From: Blastococcus sp. TBT05-19
GTDB lineage: Bacteria; Actinomycetota; Actinomycetes; Mycobacteriales; Geodermatophilaceae
NCBI RefSeq assembly: GCF_003319095.1
Contig: NZ_QOHI01000001.1
Location: 124,001 to 188,000, forward strand
DNA length: 64,000 nt
Reading direction: 5' to 3'
Part shown: positions 53,483 to 62,911 of the stretch, in pieces
Position numbering within the stretch: the stretch's first letter is position 1
Layout: each line of letters opens with the position of its first letter
The notes under the pieces: generated by a model
Databases searched by the model: none
Seen by the model: the letters and a program-made list of their open reading frames with translations, nothing else
Told to the model about the DNA's origin: nothing
Position numbers and translations under genes: made by a program

Positions 53483-54989
53483 GCCGACCCCCAGCACCGC
53501 TCCCGCCGGTCGGCGAACGCAGGGGCTGGTTTCGAACTCGACCTCCCAGCTGCTGACCTTCGGGTTCCGGGCGATCGCCGGCGTCGGCGTCGTCGTCCTC
53601 CTCGCCAGGAGCGGCGGCCCCGAGGACCTCGGCGTCGTGCAGTTCGCCCTGACGCTGACGTCGCTGCTCCCCTTCTTCTACGGCGTCCCGACGCTGCTCG
53701 CCCGGGAGGTGGCCCGCCGGCCGGACACGGCGCGCCGGTGGGTCGAGGCGGGCACGCTGCTGTCGCTGGGCTTCGGCACGCTGTTCACGGCTCTGCTCTT
53801 CGGCGTGCCCCTGGCGATCGGCGCCTCGCAGGCAACGGTGCTCACCATCGGCATCGCCGGCATCGGCATGGCGTTCGACGGCATCGCCCGGGTGCAGTTC
53901 GCGGTGTTCTGGGCCTGGGAGCGGCTCAGCACCGAGACCTGGATCACCGGTCTGCAGGAGGCCGCCTACCTCGGGGGGACGGCAGCCGTGCTGGCCTCGG
54001 GTGGCGGACCGGTCGCGGCCACCGTCGTCTTCGCCGCATCGCGCGCCGTGGGCGCTCTGATCAGCTGGGGCGTCGTCGGCGTCCGGCTCGGCGGGCTGCC
54101 GGTGCCGCGGGTGGAACGCGGCGCGCTGCGCCCGATCCTGCGGCAGAGCACGCCGTTCGCCCTGTCCGACACCCTGACGCTCACCAACGGCCGGTTCGAC
54201 GCCGTCCTGCTCGGTCTGCTGGCCGGACCTGCGGCGGTCGGCCTCTACCAGGCCGCCACCAACCTCGTCCTGCACTTCAACGTCATCGCCCGCAGCATCA
54301 ACCGGGCCGTGTTCCCCCGCATGGGACGGGCCTGGCCCGACCGGCCCGACGAGTTCGGCCGGCTGCGCAACCTCTCGTTGCGCGTGCTGGCCTTCATCGC
54401 CCTCCCGGTGACCTGCGCATCACTGCTGCTGGCGCCGCGCACGCTCGACTTCCTGTACGGCCCCGAGTTCGCACCGGCCGTGCTCACCTACCAGCTGCTG
54501 ATCGCGGTCATCGCGGTGCGCATGATGAGTCACACGTTCAGCCTCTCGCTGACGGCCGCCGACCGGCAGAAGGAGCGCACGGTGGCGGTGGCGACCGCGG
54601 CGGTGCTCAACATCGGGCTCAACTTCTACTTCATCCCCCGCTTCTCCTACCTGGGTGCGGCCATCACGACCGTGATCTGCGAGACCGCGCTGCTCGTCGC
54701 CTACGCGGTGCTGCTGCGCCGGGTGGCCGGCCGCTCGGAGCTGTTCCGCGCCAACGGGTGGCCGCTGCTGGCTGTCGTCCCGATGGCCGGCGCGATCGTG
54801 CTCACCGCCGACCTGCACGTGCTGGTCAGCCTGGCAGCCGGGCTGGCCGCCTACGGCGCGGCGGTGGCCCTGATTGCGGCGCTGCGGGGCGGAGGCGTGA
54901 GCAGGAAGCGGCCGGCCCGGGCGCTGGCAGCGCTGGTGCAGCCGGCGCTGCCGCCGGTCAGCGGGGCGCCGACCGGCGGCTCGCGGTGA
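53472..54989 (+). CDS. Wzx-like polysaccharide flippase, second copy
   Basis: A 505-residue MOP-family transporter with about fourteen hydrophobic segments. The N-terminal LVSNSTSQLLTFGFRAIAGVGVVVLLARSGGPEDLG fits the polysaccharide transporter signature. LIAVIAVRMMSHTFSLSLTAADRQKER and LNIGLNFYFIPRFSYLGAAITTVICE near residues 340-415 match the second half of the family. It starts at GTG 53472 inside the Wzy-like gene. The last 32 bases overlap the convergent glycosyltransferase gene. It is the flippase of the second polysaccharide pathway. Confidence 0.88.
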   Translation: MPAEPTPSTAPAGRRTQGLVSNSTSQLLTFGFRAIAGVGVVVLLARSGGPEDLGVVQFALTLTSLLPFFYGVPTLLAREVARRPDTARRWVEAGTLLSLGFGTLFTALLFGVPLAIGASQATVLTIGIAGIGMAFDGIARVQFAVFWAWERLSTETWITGLQEAAYLGGTAAVLASGGGPVAATVVFAASRAVGALISWGVVGVRLGGLPVPRVERGALRPILRQSTPFALSDTLTLTNGRFDAVLLGLLAGPAAVGLYQAATNLVLHFNVIARSINRAVFPRMGRAWPDRPDEFGRLRNLSLRVLAFIALPVTCASLLLAPRTLDFLYGPEFAPAVLTYQLLIAVIAVRMMSHTFSLSLTAADRQKERTVAVATAAVLNIGLNFYFIPRFSYLGAAITTVICETALLVAYAVLLRRVAGRSELFRANGWPLLAVVPMAGAIVLTADLHVLVSLAAGLAAYGAAVALIAALRGGGVSRKRPARALAALVQPALPPVSGAPTGGSR

Positions 54990-56139
54990 GCACGCCGGTG
55001 AGCACCGACCGGTAGGACGCCTCGATGGCGTCGGGGCTCCAGCTGGACACGTCGGCCACGACGTCCGGCTCCGGCGAACCGCCGAGCCAGTGCTCCACGG
55101 CGTCGACAGCCAGGTCCACCCGCCCGTGGGGCACCGGGGTGCCCCGGGCGCCGAGGGCCAGGAGCTCGCGGACGCCTTCGACGTCGAAGGCCACGTAGGG
55201 GGTGCCGGCGGCGGCAGCCTGGACCAGCACCTGGGGAAGCCCCTCGGCGTCGCTGAGCAGCAGCACGACGTCGACGGCCCGCAGCGCCTCGTGCACGAGC
55301 CGCGGTTCGGACAGGTAACCGGTCAGGACGGCGTGGTCGGACAGGCCCAGCCGGGCCAGCTCGGCGAGCAGTTCGCCGCGCTGCGGCCCGTCGCCGATGA
55401 CCAGCAGGTCCGGCGGCGTGGCCGTGCGGTCGTGCAGGTCCCGCAGCAGCCGGGCCAGGAGCACCGGGTTCTTCCGCGGCTCGAGGCTGCCCACGTAGCA
55501 GATCAGCGGCCGGCCGGGCGCGGTGCCGTGCCGGGCGTCCAGGCGCTCTCGAGCCGCTGCCCGGGAGGACAGCTCACCGGGCAGCGGGACGCCGGAGCGC
55601 ACGACGTGCAGCCGGTCGCGCGGCACGCCCACCGCGGCGAAGCGGTCGGCGAGATCGGCCCCGACGACGGCATAGGCCGCGGTGCGGGGACCCAGGAGGC
55701 GTTCCAGCCGGCGGAACACGGCGTTCTCCACCCGCCCGTAGCCGGGCCCGAAGCTCGCCATCGAGAGCGAGTGGACCGCAGGGGGGCCACCGGCGGCCGC
55801 TGCCGCGCGGGCCAGCACCCCTGCTTTCGACTGGTGGGTGACCACCACGGAGTAGGCGTCGCGCCGCAGCTGCCGCCACAGGCCGATGAGCGCCCGGACG
55901 TCGTCCACCGGGGACACCCGGCGGACCAGGGCGGGCAGCACGGACACTTTCTCGGCGCCGGTCTGCTCGGCCGCGAGCTCGACGTCGGAGTCGGCCCCGA
56001 CCAGCAGGTGGTGCCGGAGGTCGGGCGTGGCGCGGACGATGTCGCGCACCCGCCGCTCGGAGCCGCCGCGCTGGTACCGGGTGATCACGTGGAGGGCGAT
56101 CGGTCGCTGCTCGATCCTGTCGGCCTGTTCGTCGTCCAC
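54958..56139 (-). CDS. GT4-family glycosyltransferase
   Basis: A 393-residue GT-B enzyme. The N-terminal HVITRYQRGGSERRV is the classical GGxE/R acceptor loop of GT4 enzymes. VVVTHQSKAGVLARAAAAAGG follows, then donor-side LICYVGSLEPRKNPVLLARLL, LLVIGDGPQRGELLAEL and VVLLLSDAEGLPQVLVQAAAAGTPYVAFDVEGVREL (E-G-x-P-x-x-L). GTG 56139 is used as start: GGGAGG lies upstream and the domain begins at once. It converges on the flippase gene with a 32-base overlap and is divergent from the secreted repeat protein gene at 56318. Confidence 0.87.
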   Translation of the reverse strand: MDDEQADRIEQRPIALHVITRYQRGGSERRVRDIVRATPDLRHHLLVGADSDVELAAEQTGAEKVSVLPALVRRVSPVDDVRALIGLWRQLRRDAYSVVVTHQSKAGVLARAAAAAGGPPAVHSLSMASFGPGYGRVENAVFRRLERLLGPRTAAYAVVGADLADRFAAVGVPRDRLHVVRSGVPLPGELSSRAAARERLDARHGTAPGRPLICYVGSLEPRKNPVLLARLLRDLHDRTATPPDLLVIGDGPQRGELLAELARLGLSDHAVLTGYLSEPRLVHEALRAVDVVLLLSDAEGLPQVLVQAAAAGTPYVAFDVEGVRELLALGARGTPVPHGRVDLAVDAVEHWLGGSPEPDVVADVSSWSPDAIEASYRSVLTGVLTASRRSAPR

Positions 56140-56317
56140 GCACCGGATCCTCCCTGACGGTGCCCGGCCGAGGAGCAGGCAGGCGAAAAGATCAACCTCC
56201 CGGGGTCTTCCGGCTACTCGTAGTGACGATCCGGCCCCGACGATGACTCTGCGTTGACATATCCGTCGGCGGCACGGACGCTGACCCGGATCTGTTGCGC
56301 ACAACACGGGGATTCTC

Positions 56318-59300
56318 TTGACGCTTCGCTTCCTGCTCCGCCTCGTCGTCGTCTGCGCGCTCGCGGCAGGAGCGCTGACCGTCCTGCCGACGGCGGCCTC
56401 GGCCGCGACGCTCGAGGCGACGGTGGTGGCCGCTCGGGACACCTCGGTCTGGGAGCGTCCCAGCCCCGACCCCTCCGGCATCACCTACGACCCCGTCCGC
56501 CGCCAGCTGATCATCAGCGACGGCGAGGTCGACGAGATGGCGCTGTACGCGGGGACGAACCTCTTCCTCTCCAGCCTCGACGGGACGCAGGCCCCCGACT
56601 TCCCCGGCGGGACGACGCTCCCGCACTCCAACGAGCCCGCGGGTGTCAGCTACCGGTCCGCCGACGGCACGCTGTTCGTCTCCGACGACGACAAGGACCG
56701 GATCTTCTCCTTCGAGCCGGGCGGCGACGGCCGGCACGGCACCGGGGACGACACCGTCACCTCGTTCTCGACCCGGGACGTGATCGGCAACAGCGACCCC
56801 GAGGACGTCGCCGTCGACATGGACGTGACCGCCAACGGGCACGTCCTGGTCATCGACGGCACCGACAAGGAGGTCTTCGACTACGGCCCGGGCGACAACG
56901 GGGTCTTCGACGGGCTCGCCCCGGACGGCGACGACACGGTCACCTCGTTCGACGTCTCCCGGCACGGTGCCCTGGACCCGGAGGGTCTGGTCTACCAGCC
57001 GCAGCGCGGCACCATCCTCGTGCTCGACGACGCGAGCGAGAAGATCTACGAGGTCAACCGGCAGGGTGCGCTGCTCAACGTCGTCGACATCGCACCCGTC
57101 GGCGCGCGCAAGACGGCGGGGATGACCCTGGCCCCGGCCAGCGACGGATCCGGACGGCAGAACCTCTACGTCGTCGCCCGCGGGTACGACAACGACTTCG
57201 ACCCGAACGAGAACGACGGCATGTTCTACGAGCTGGCCGTGGACTTCCCGCCGGTACCGGATGCTCCGCCGAACGCGGCACCCACGGCGGACGCCGGCCC
57301 CGACGCGACCGTCATCGCGCAGTCCGACGTGACGCTGCAGGGCTCGGTGAGCGACGACGGCCTGCCCAACCCGCCGGGAGCGACGAGCGCGACCTGGCGC
57401 ACGATGAGCGGTCCGGCCCAGGCGGCCTTCGCCGACCCCTCCGCGGCGACGACCGCCGTCTCCTTCCCCGAGCCCGGCCTCTACGTGCTCCGCCTGACCG
57501 CTGACGACGGCCAGCTGGTCGACTCCGACGAGGTCAGGATCGCCGTCCGGCGCAGCGACGGCTCCGGCGTCTTCGACGTGCCGCTGCGAGCCGGCTCGGA
57601 CGACGCAGAGGGGCGCTTCCGCCAGACGTTCGTCGACGGCAACGACCTGGAGCTGGTGACCGACGGCACGTCGAACCAGCAGGTCGGCCTGCGCTTCGCC
57701 GGCGTCCCGGTGCCGCAGGGCGCCACGGTCACCTCCGCCCACGTCCAGTTCAGCGCCGACGAGGTGACCACCGGCGCGGCGGACCTGCTCGTCCAGGGAG
57801 AGGCAGCCGACGACACCGAGGGCTTCACCAGCGACGCGGGCTCCGTGTCGTCCCGTCCGCGCACCGAGGCCTCGGTGGCCTGGCAGCCGGCGCCCTGGTC
57901 GACGGTCGGGGCCCGCGGGATCGAAGAGCGCACGCCCGACCTGACCTCGATCGTGCAGCAGATCGTGTCGCGCGAGGGCTGGGCAGAGGGCAACGCGATG
58001 ACGTTCGTCCTCACCGGTACCGGCACGCGGACCGCCGACGCGTACGAGGGCGGCCCGCAGAACGCGGCCGCCCTGCACGTCGAGTTCGCTGCCCCGCTCC
58101 CGGCCAACACGGCGCCGACCGCGTCGGCCGGCCCCGACGTCTCCGTGGAGCGGGATCAGCCGGCGACCCTGGCGGGCACGGTGTCCGACGACGGGCTGCC
58201 GTCGGGGTCGACGCTCGCCGCCCGGTGGACCCAGCTGAGCGGTCCGGGCACGGCGACCTTCGCCGACGCGTCGGCGGCCTCGACGACCGCCACCTTCTCG
58301 GCGGCGGGCACCTACGTCCTCCGGCTGACGGCCGACGACGGGGAGCTCACCGGCACCGACGACCTGACCGTCGACGTGGTCGAGCCGCCGGTCGTCGCCC
58401 CGGTCCCGGTGTCCGGATCGGTGGACGTGCCCGTCCGGGCAGGCGCCGACGACGCGGAGGAGCGGGTGAACGGCAGCGTCTACACCAGCAGCGGTGACCT
58501 GAACCTGGCCGTCGACGGCACTCGGACGCAGACGATCGGCATGCGGTTCGCCGGTGTCGAGGTGCCGCGAGGCGCCACGATCACCGCCGCCCACGTCCAG
58601 TTCCAGGCCGACGAGGTGGACTCCGGCGCGACGACGCTGCGGATCGCCGGGCAGGCCGCGGACGACGCCGCCGCCTTCACCGCCACTCTGGGGAACATCT
58701 CGGCACGCCCCCTGACCGGTGCCCGTGTGGAGTGGGCCCCGGCGGAGTGGACGACGCTCAAGGAGCGGGGCCCGGCTCAGCGGACGCCCGATCTCTCGGC
58801 CGTCGTCCAGGAGGTCGTCGACCGCACGGGCTGGTCCGACGGGCAGGCGCTGGCCCTGGTGGTCACCGGCTCGGGAACCCGCACCGCGGAGGCGTACGAA
58901 GGCGGCGCGGCCAGGGCCCCGGTGCTGCACATCGAGTTCAGCACGGACGGCACGGAACCCGGGAACGGCGGGGACGGCCCGGGCGACGGGGGTGCGGACC
59001 CCGGCACCGGAGGCACGGACCCCGGCACCGGAGGCACGGACCCCGGGAACGGAGGCACGGACCCCGGCACGGACGGCGGGGTCGTGACGCTGAGCGTGCC
59101 GGTCACGTCGGGCCTGGACGATGCCGAGGAGCGGGCCGGCGGTGCGGTCGGCACCACCAGCGGTGACCTGAACCTCGCGCTGGACGGCACCCGCCAGCAG
59201 ACGATCGGCATCCGCTTCGCCGGCGTCGCGGTGCCGGCGGGGGCGACGATCCTCGAGGCCCATGTCCAGTTCCAGGCCGACGAGGCCGATTCCGGAGCGA

Positions 59301-59617
59301 GCAGCCTGACCGTCGCCGGTCAGGCCGCCGACAGCGCGACGTCGTTCAGCACCACCGCGTTCGACGTCTCGTCGCGACCGAGGACGTCCGCCACGGTCGA
59401 CTGGTCCCCGGCGCCGTGGCCGACGCTCAAGGAGCGCGGGGTGAACCAGCGGACGCCGGATCTGGCCGCGGTCCTCCAGGAGATCGTGGACCGGCCGGGG
59501 TGGGCCGAGGGCAACGCGCTGGCGCTCCTGGTCACCGGCTCGGGCACCCGCACGGCCGAGTCCTTCGAGGGCGGGGCGGCCAAGGCTCCCGTCCTGGTGC
59601 TGCGCTACACGATGTGA
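56318..59617 (+). CDS. Secreted protein: beta-propeller-like domain, two PKD domains, three ~165-residue repeats
   Basis: A 1099-residue exported protein starting at TTG 56318 (GGGGA upstream). A Sec signal (LRFLLRLVVVCALAAGALTVLPTAASA) ends near residue 31. Residues about 32-310 look like an NHL/SMP-30-type propeller (PDPSGITYD, ISDGEV, EDVAVD, DPEGLVYQPQRGTILVLDD). PKD domains lie about 320-410 and 597-688. A domain of about 165 residues occurs three times (about 420-590, 700-875, 924-1099), each with GDLNL-x-x-DGT, QTIG-x-RFAGV-x-VP-x-GATI, AHVQFQADE and a closing GSGTRTAE-x-(Y/F)EGG. A Gly/Thr/Asp/Pro linker separates repeats two and three. The repeat resembles DNRLRE/CBM96-like jelly-roll modules. 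No anchor is seen. Binding to the surface polysaccharide is plausible. Confidence 0.8.
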   Translation: MTLRFLLRLVVVCALAAGALTVLPTAASAATLEATVVAARDTSVWERPSPDPSGITYDPVRRQLIISDGEVDEMALYAGTNLFLSSLDGTQAPDFPGGTTLPHSNEPAGVSYRSADGTLFVSDDDKDRIFSFEPGGDGRHGTGDDTVTSFSTRDVIGNSDPEDVAVDMDVTANGHVLVIDGTDKEVFDYGPGDNGVFDGLAPDGDDTVTSFDVSRHGALDPEGLVYQPQRGTILVLDDASEKIYEVNRQGALLNVVDIAPVGARKTAGMTLAPASDGSGRQNLYVVARGYDNDFDPNENDGMFYELAVDFPPVPDAPPNAAPTADAGPDATVIAQSDVTLQGSVSDDGLPNPPGATSATWRTMSGPAQAAFADPSAATTAVSFPEPGLYVLRLTADDGQLVDSDEVRIAVRRSDGSGVFDVPLRAGSDDAEGRFRQTFVDGNDLELVTDGTSNQQVGLRFAGVPVPQGATVTSAHVQFSADEVTTGAADLLVQGEAADDTEGFTSDAGSVSSRPRTEASVAWQPAPWSTVGARGIEERTPDLTSIVQQIVSREGWAEGNAMTFVLTGTGTRTADAYEGGPQNAAALHVEFAAPLPANTAPTASAGPDVSVERDQPATLAGTVSDDGLPSGSTLAARWTQLSGPGTATFADASAASTTATFSAAGTYVLRLTADDGELTGTDDLTVDVVEPPVVAPVPVSGSVDVPVRAGADDAEERVNGSVYTSSGDLNLAVDGTRTQTIGMRFAGVEVPRGATITAAHVQFQADEVDSGATTLRIAGQAADDAAAFTATLGNISARPLTGARVEWAPAEWTTLKERGPAQRTPDLSAVVQEVVDRTGWSDGQALALVVTGSGTRTAEAYEGGAARAPVLHIEFSTDGTEPGNGGDGPGDGGADPGTGGTDPGTGGTDPGNGGTDPGTDGGVVTLSVPVTSGLDDAEERAGGAVGTTSGDLNLALDGTRQQTIGIRFAGVAVPAGATILEAHVQFQADEADSGASSLTVAGQAADSATSFSTTAFDVSSRPRTSATVDWSPAPWPTLKERGVNQRTPDLAAVLQEIVDRPGWAEGNALALLVTGSGTRTAESFEGGAAKAPVLVLRYTM

Positions 59618-59706
59618 CGTCGGCCGGCGCTGCGCCCACAGATTGACCCGCAGCGTCCGTACGTCGAAGGTGGACGGGTTCCATCATCTTTCGTCGGGGG
59701 ATCTCC

Positions 59707-62163
59707 ATGGCAACCGCTCTCGTCAGGGGATCGTCAGTGACGATCGGTCGTGTACGAGCACTGCTCGTCACCACGTTCGTCGGGGTCGGTGTGGCAGCGC
59801 TGCCGGCTGCCCCCGCCTCGGCCGGGGTCGTCGCTGCGACGCTGGTCAAGCAGACCCCGACCGGCCAGGGCTCGACGTGGGACGCGAAGGGGCACCCCAG
59901 CCCGGATCCGTCGGGGATCACCTACAACTCGCGCACGGGTCAGCTGCTCATCAGCGACGGCGAGGTGGAGGAGACCGGACCCGCGTACCCGAACAGCGTG
60001 TGGCGCGGCACGAACCTCTTCGTCGCCGACCTCCGGGGGAACCTGGTGACCACGGGCCTGGACACGATGGCCTACACCCCCGAGCCCACGGGTGTCGGGT
60101 TCCGTCCCCGTTTCACGGCATCGTCCGGGCACACGTTCCCCGAGCGGCTCTTCGTCTCCGATGACGACCGGCACCGGGTGTTCGAGGTGGCCGCCGGCCC
60201 CGACGGCGTCTACGGCAACGGCGACGACACGCAGACGTCCTTCGACGTCGCCTTCCTCGGCCACGGGCCCGAGGCCGACGCAGAGGACGTCGCCGTCGAC
60301 CTCGAGGCCACGCGCAACGGTCAGCTCCTGATCATCGACGGGCTGAACAAGCGGGTCTTCGTCTACAACCCGGGGCCCGACCGCGTCTTCAACGGCCAGT
60401 CGCCGGCCGGGGACGACTACGTCGAACGCGTGGTCGACGTCGGGGCCTACGGCGCCGGCGACCCCGAGGGCATCGCCTTCAACGCCTCCCGGAACACCGT
60501 GCTCGTGCTGGACGACACGAGCAACAAGCTCTACGAGCTGGCGCTGAACGGCGCTCTGCTGAACACGGTCACGTTGCCGTTCACGATGAAGAGCGGGGCC
60601 GGCCTCGCCCTCGCACCGGCGAGCAACGGCTCGGGTGGGCAGAACGCCTACATCGTCGACCGCGGCGTGGACAACGACTCGAGCCAGACGCTCTTCAACG
60701 ACGGGCAGCTGTACGAGGTGGCCATCCCGGGGATCCTCTCCGGCGGCACCGCCCCTTCGCCGCCCCCGCCCGGCTCCGGCACCCTCGAGATCCCCGTCCG
60801 GGCGCAGGCGGACGACGCCGAGCAGAAGGCCAGCGGCAGCATGACGCTGACCAGCGGCGACCTCAACCTCGGCCAGGATGCGACTGCGCCCATGATCGCC
60901 GGGATGCGCTTCGCCGGCGTCGGCGTGCCGAAGGGGTCGACCATCACCAATGCCTGGGTGCAGTTCCAGGCCGACGAGGCGCACTCCGGTGCGACCGATC
61001 TGACGGTCCGGGCGCAGACCGCCGGCAACGCGGCCGCCTTCACGACGACGACCGGCGACATCACCTCCCGGCCCCTGACGGCCACCAGCGTCGCTTGGCA
61101 GCCGGCGGCCTGGCCGCTCGACGCCCGGAGCACGGCTCAGCGCACGCCGAACCTCGCACCCGTGCTGCAACCGGTCGTCAACGGTGCCGCCTGGGCGAGC
61201 GGCAACGCGCTGGTCCTGGTCGTCTCCGGCACCGGCGAGCGGACGGCGGAGTCGTTCGACGGTGGTGCCGCCAAGGCCCCGGTCCTGCACATCGAGTACG
61301 GCCCGGCGTCGGGCACCGGCACGGCGAATGCCGCACCGACCGTGAGCGCCGGGCCGGATTCCTCCGTGGTGCGCCCGGGCGCGGCGACGCTCAGCGGGTC
61401 GGTGACCGACGACGGCACGCCGTCCGGTTCGACGACGTCGGCGTGGAGCAGGCACAGCGGACCGGGCACCGTGACCTTCGCAGATGCACGCTCGGCGTCG
61501 ACGACGGCGACGTTTTCCGCGGCGGGCACCTACGTGCTGCGACTGACCGGCAGCGACGGGGCGCTCACCTCCACCGACGACGTGACGGTCACGGTGACCG
61601 ATCCGACGACACCGCCGCCGCCCTCGTCCGGCGTGCTCGACATCCCGGTCCGCACCAGCGCGGACGACGCGGAGGAGCGCTCGTCGGGGGTGACCCTCGG
61701 CAGCGGCGACATGAACCTCGTCGTGGACGGATCGACGATGCAGACGGTCGGGCTGCGCTTCGCCGGGGTGCCCTTGCCGCGAGGCGCGACCATCACCAGG
61801 GCGTTCGTGCAGTTCCAGGTGGACGAGGTGTCCACGGCTGCAGCGAGCCTCCGCGTCGCGGGGCAGGCGGCGGACGACGCGGCCTCCTTCACGACCGTCG
61901 CCGGGAACATCTCCGGTCGGCCGCGGACGGCGGCGAGCGCGGCGTGGGTTCCCGAGTCGTGGCCGACGGCCGGAGCCCGCACGGCGGCGCAGCGGACGAC
62001 GGACCTGTCGCCGGTGGTGCAGGAGATCGTGAACCGGGGCGGCTGGGTGAGCGGCAACGCCCTCGCCCTGATCGTGACCGGTACGGGGGAACGCGTCGCC
62101 GAGTCCTTCGACGGTGGCGCGGCCAGAGCCCCGGTCCTGCACATCGAGTACCGGCTCGGCTGA
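59707..62163 (+). CDS. Secreted paralogue: beta-propeller-like domain, PKD domain, two ~165-residue repeats
   Basis: An 818-residue paralogue of the preceding protein, starting at ATG 59707. The signal peptide ends near ...VAALPAAPASAG. The propeller-like domain has PDPSGITYNSRTGQLLISDGEVEE, LFVSDDDRHRVFEV, EDVAVDLEATRNGQLLIIDG and DPEGIAFNASRNTVLVLDD. A proline linker follows, then repeat one (about residues 358-530), a PKD domain (about 540-630) and repeat two (about 643-818). The final residues VLHIEYRLG end at the same point as the paralogue's last strand. The 89-base gap shows no terminator, so the two genes may be co-expressed. A hairpin follows the stop. Confidence 0.8.
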   Translation: MATALVRGSSVTIGRVRALLVTTFVGVGVAALPAAPASAGVVAATLVKQTPTGQGSTWDAKGHPSPDPSGITYNSRTGQLLISDGEVEETGPAYPNSVWRGTNLFVADLRGNLVTTGLDTMAYTPEPTGVGFRPRFTASSGHTFPERLFVSDDDRHRVFEVAAGPDGVYGNGDDTQTSFDVAFLGHGPEADAEDVAVDLEATRNGQLLIIDGLNKRVFVYNPGPDRVFNGQSPAGDDYVERVVDVGAYGAGDPEGIAFNASRNTVLVLDDTSNKLYELALNGALLNTVTLPFTMKSGAGLALAPASNGSGGQNAYIVDRGVDNDSSQTLFNDGQLYEVAIPGILSGGTAPSPPPPGSGTLEIPVRAQADDAEQKASGSMTLTSGDLNLGQDATAPMIAGMRFAGVGVPKGSTITNAWVQFQADEAHSGATDLTVRAQTAGNAAAFTTTTGDITSRPLTATSVAWQPAAWPLDARSTAQRTPNLAPVLQPVVNGAAWASGNALVLVVSGTGERTAESFDGGAAKAPVLHIEYGPASGTGTANAAPTVSAGPDSSVVRPGAATLSGSVTDDGTPSGSTTSAWSRHSGPGTVTFADARSASTTATFSAAGTYVLRLTGSDGALTSTDDVTVTVTDPTTPPPPSSGVLDIPVRTSADDAEERSSGVTLGSGDMNLVVDGSTMQTVGLRFAGVPLPRGATITRAFVQFQVDEVSTAAASLRVAGQAADDAASFTTVAGNISGRPRTAASAAWVPESWPTAGARTAAQRTTDLSPVVQEIVNRGGWVSGNALALIVTGTGERVAESFDGGAARAPVLHIEYRLG

Positions 62164-62187
62164 TCCGGAGGCCCGGCCGCCGGATCA
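62161..62187 (+). terminator. Hairpin terminator between convergent genes
   Basis: An eight-base inverted repeat, TGATCCGG (62161-62168) and CCGGATCA (62180-62187), with an 11-base GC-rich loop starts in the stop codon of the secreted protein gene. It lies just before the end of the convergent kinase-like gene (62195), so it can serve both. Confidence 0.6.
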
Positions 62188-62194
62188 GGCGGCG

Positions 62195-62911
62195 TCAGGC
62201 GCGCGGGGGCGCGGCGATCCGGTCGAGCAGCTCGGTGTAGCCGGTTCCTGCGTCCCCGGCTCCGCTGACGTGCAGGGCCTCGCGCGCGCCCGGGGCCGAG
62301 GCGGCCCACCACTGCGCGAGCCGGTCCAGCAGGTCAGCGCCACGCTGCAGCTCGGACAGCTGCTCGCCCGCGGGGAGCTGCTGGGTCCGGCTGTGCCGGG
62401 ACGGCCGCGCCGCGAGGCGGGCGAAGGCGACTTCGGGCGGGACCTCGACCACCACGAGCAGGTCGGGCGACCGCCAGGCGGCCGGATCCTGCAGCGCGGC
62501 GAGCACGGGCCCGACGTCGCCGCGGAGCCCCATCGACCAGAGCGCCTGGACCGGCCCCTCGTCGAGCACGCTGACCTCATCGCGGGGAGCGGACGTGAGC
62601 ACACCCTGGGCGACGAGCCACTGCACCAGTCGGCCGGCCAGGTCGCCGAGGCCGTGCTGGCCGCGGGCGGCGCCGCGCAGCACCCGCGCCGTCGTGACCG
62701 GGGAGCCGACCACGGCCGCCCCCGCGACCGATGCCTTTCGGGCCAGCCTGCGGGCCGTGGGCACCGAGGGCCCGAGGGGCGCCTGCGGCTGCCGGGTGAC
62801 GATGCCCCGTGCGGCGAGGTCGGCGGTGAGGGCCTGGGCGAGCCGGCTCTTGCCGGCCCCCGGGATGCCGACCAGCTCGACCAGCGTGCCCGACGACCGG
62901 CCAGCGGTCAC
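62195..62911 (-). CDS. P-loop kinase-like protein
   Basis: A 238-residue ATP-binding protein. LVELVGIPGAGKSRLAQAL near residue 10 is a Walker A loop of the adenylate/thymidylate-kinase type. VSVLDEGPVQALWSMG near 125 is the Walker B/DE(G) region, and PDLLVVVEVPPEVAFARLAARPSRHSR near 163-188 is the lid region found in nucleotide kinases. The substrate is unknown. It starts at GTG 62911, overlapping the stop of the upstream kinase-like gene by four bases, so the pair is co-translated. Confidence 0.78.
   Translation of the reverse strand: MTAGRSSGTLVELVGIPGAGKSRLAQALTADLAARGIVTRQPQAPLGPSVPTARRLARKASVAGAAVVGSPVTTARVLRGAARGQHGLGDLAGRLVQWLVAQGVLTSAPRDEVSVLDEGPVQALWSMGLRGDVGPVLAALQDPAAWRSPDLLVVVEVPPEVAFARLAARPSRHSRTQQLPAGEQLSELQRGADLLDRLAQWWAASAPGAREALHVSGAGDAGTGYTELLDRIAAPPRA

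Noticed and set aside
58960-59080. A short tandem repeat (Gly/Thr/Asp/Pro codons) that could suggest a CRISPR-like or regulatory array
   Set aside because: It is in frame inside the secreted protein and forms a flexible linker; there are no spacers.
56192-59263. A long minus-strand frame opposite the first secreted repeat protein (and a similar one opposite the second)
   Set aside because: The plus frames have signal peptides and repeated conserved domains; the antisense frames have no recognisable domain and mirror the repeats.
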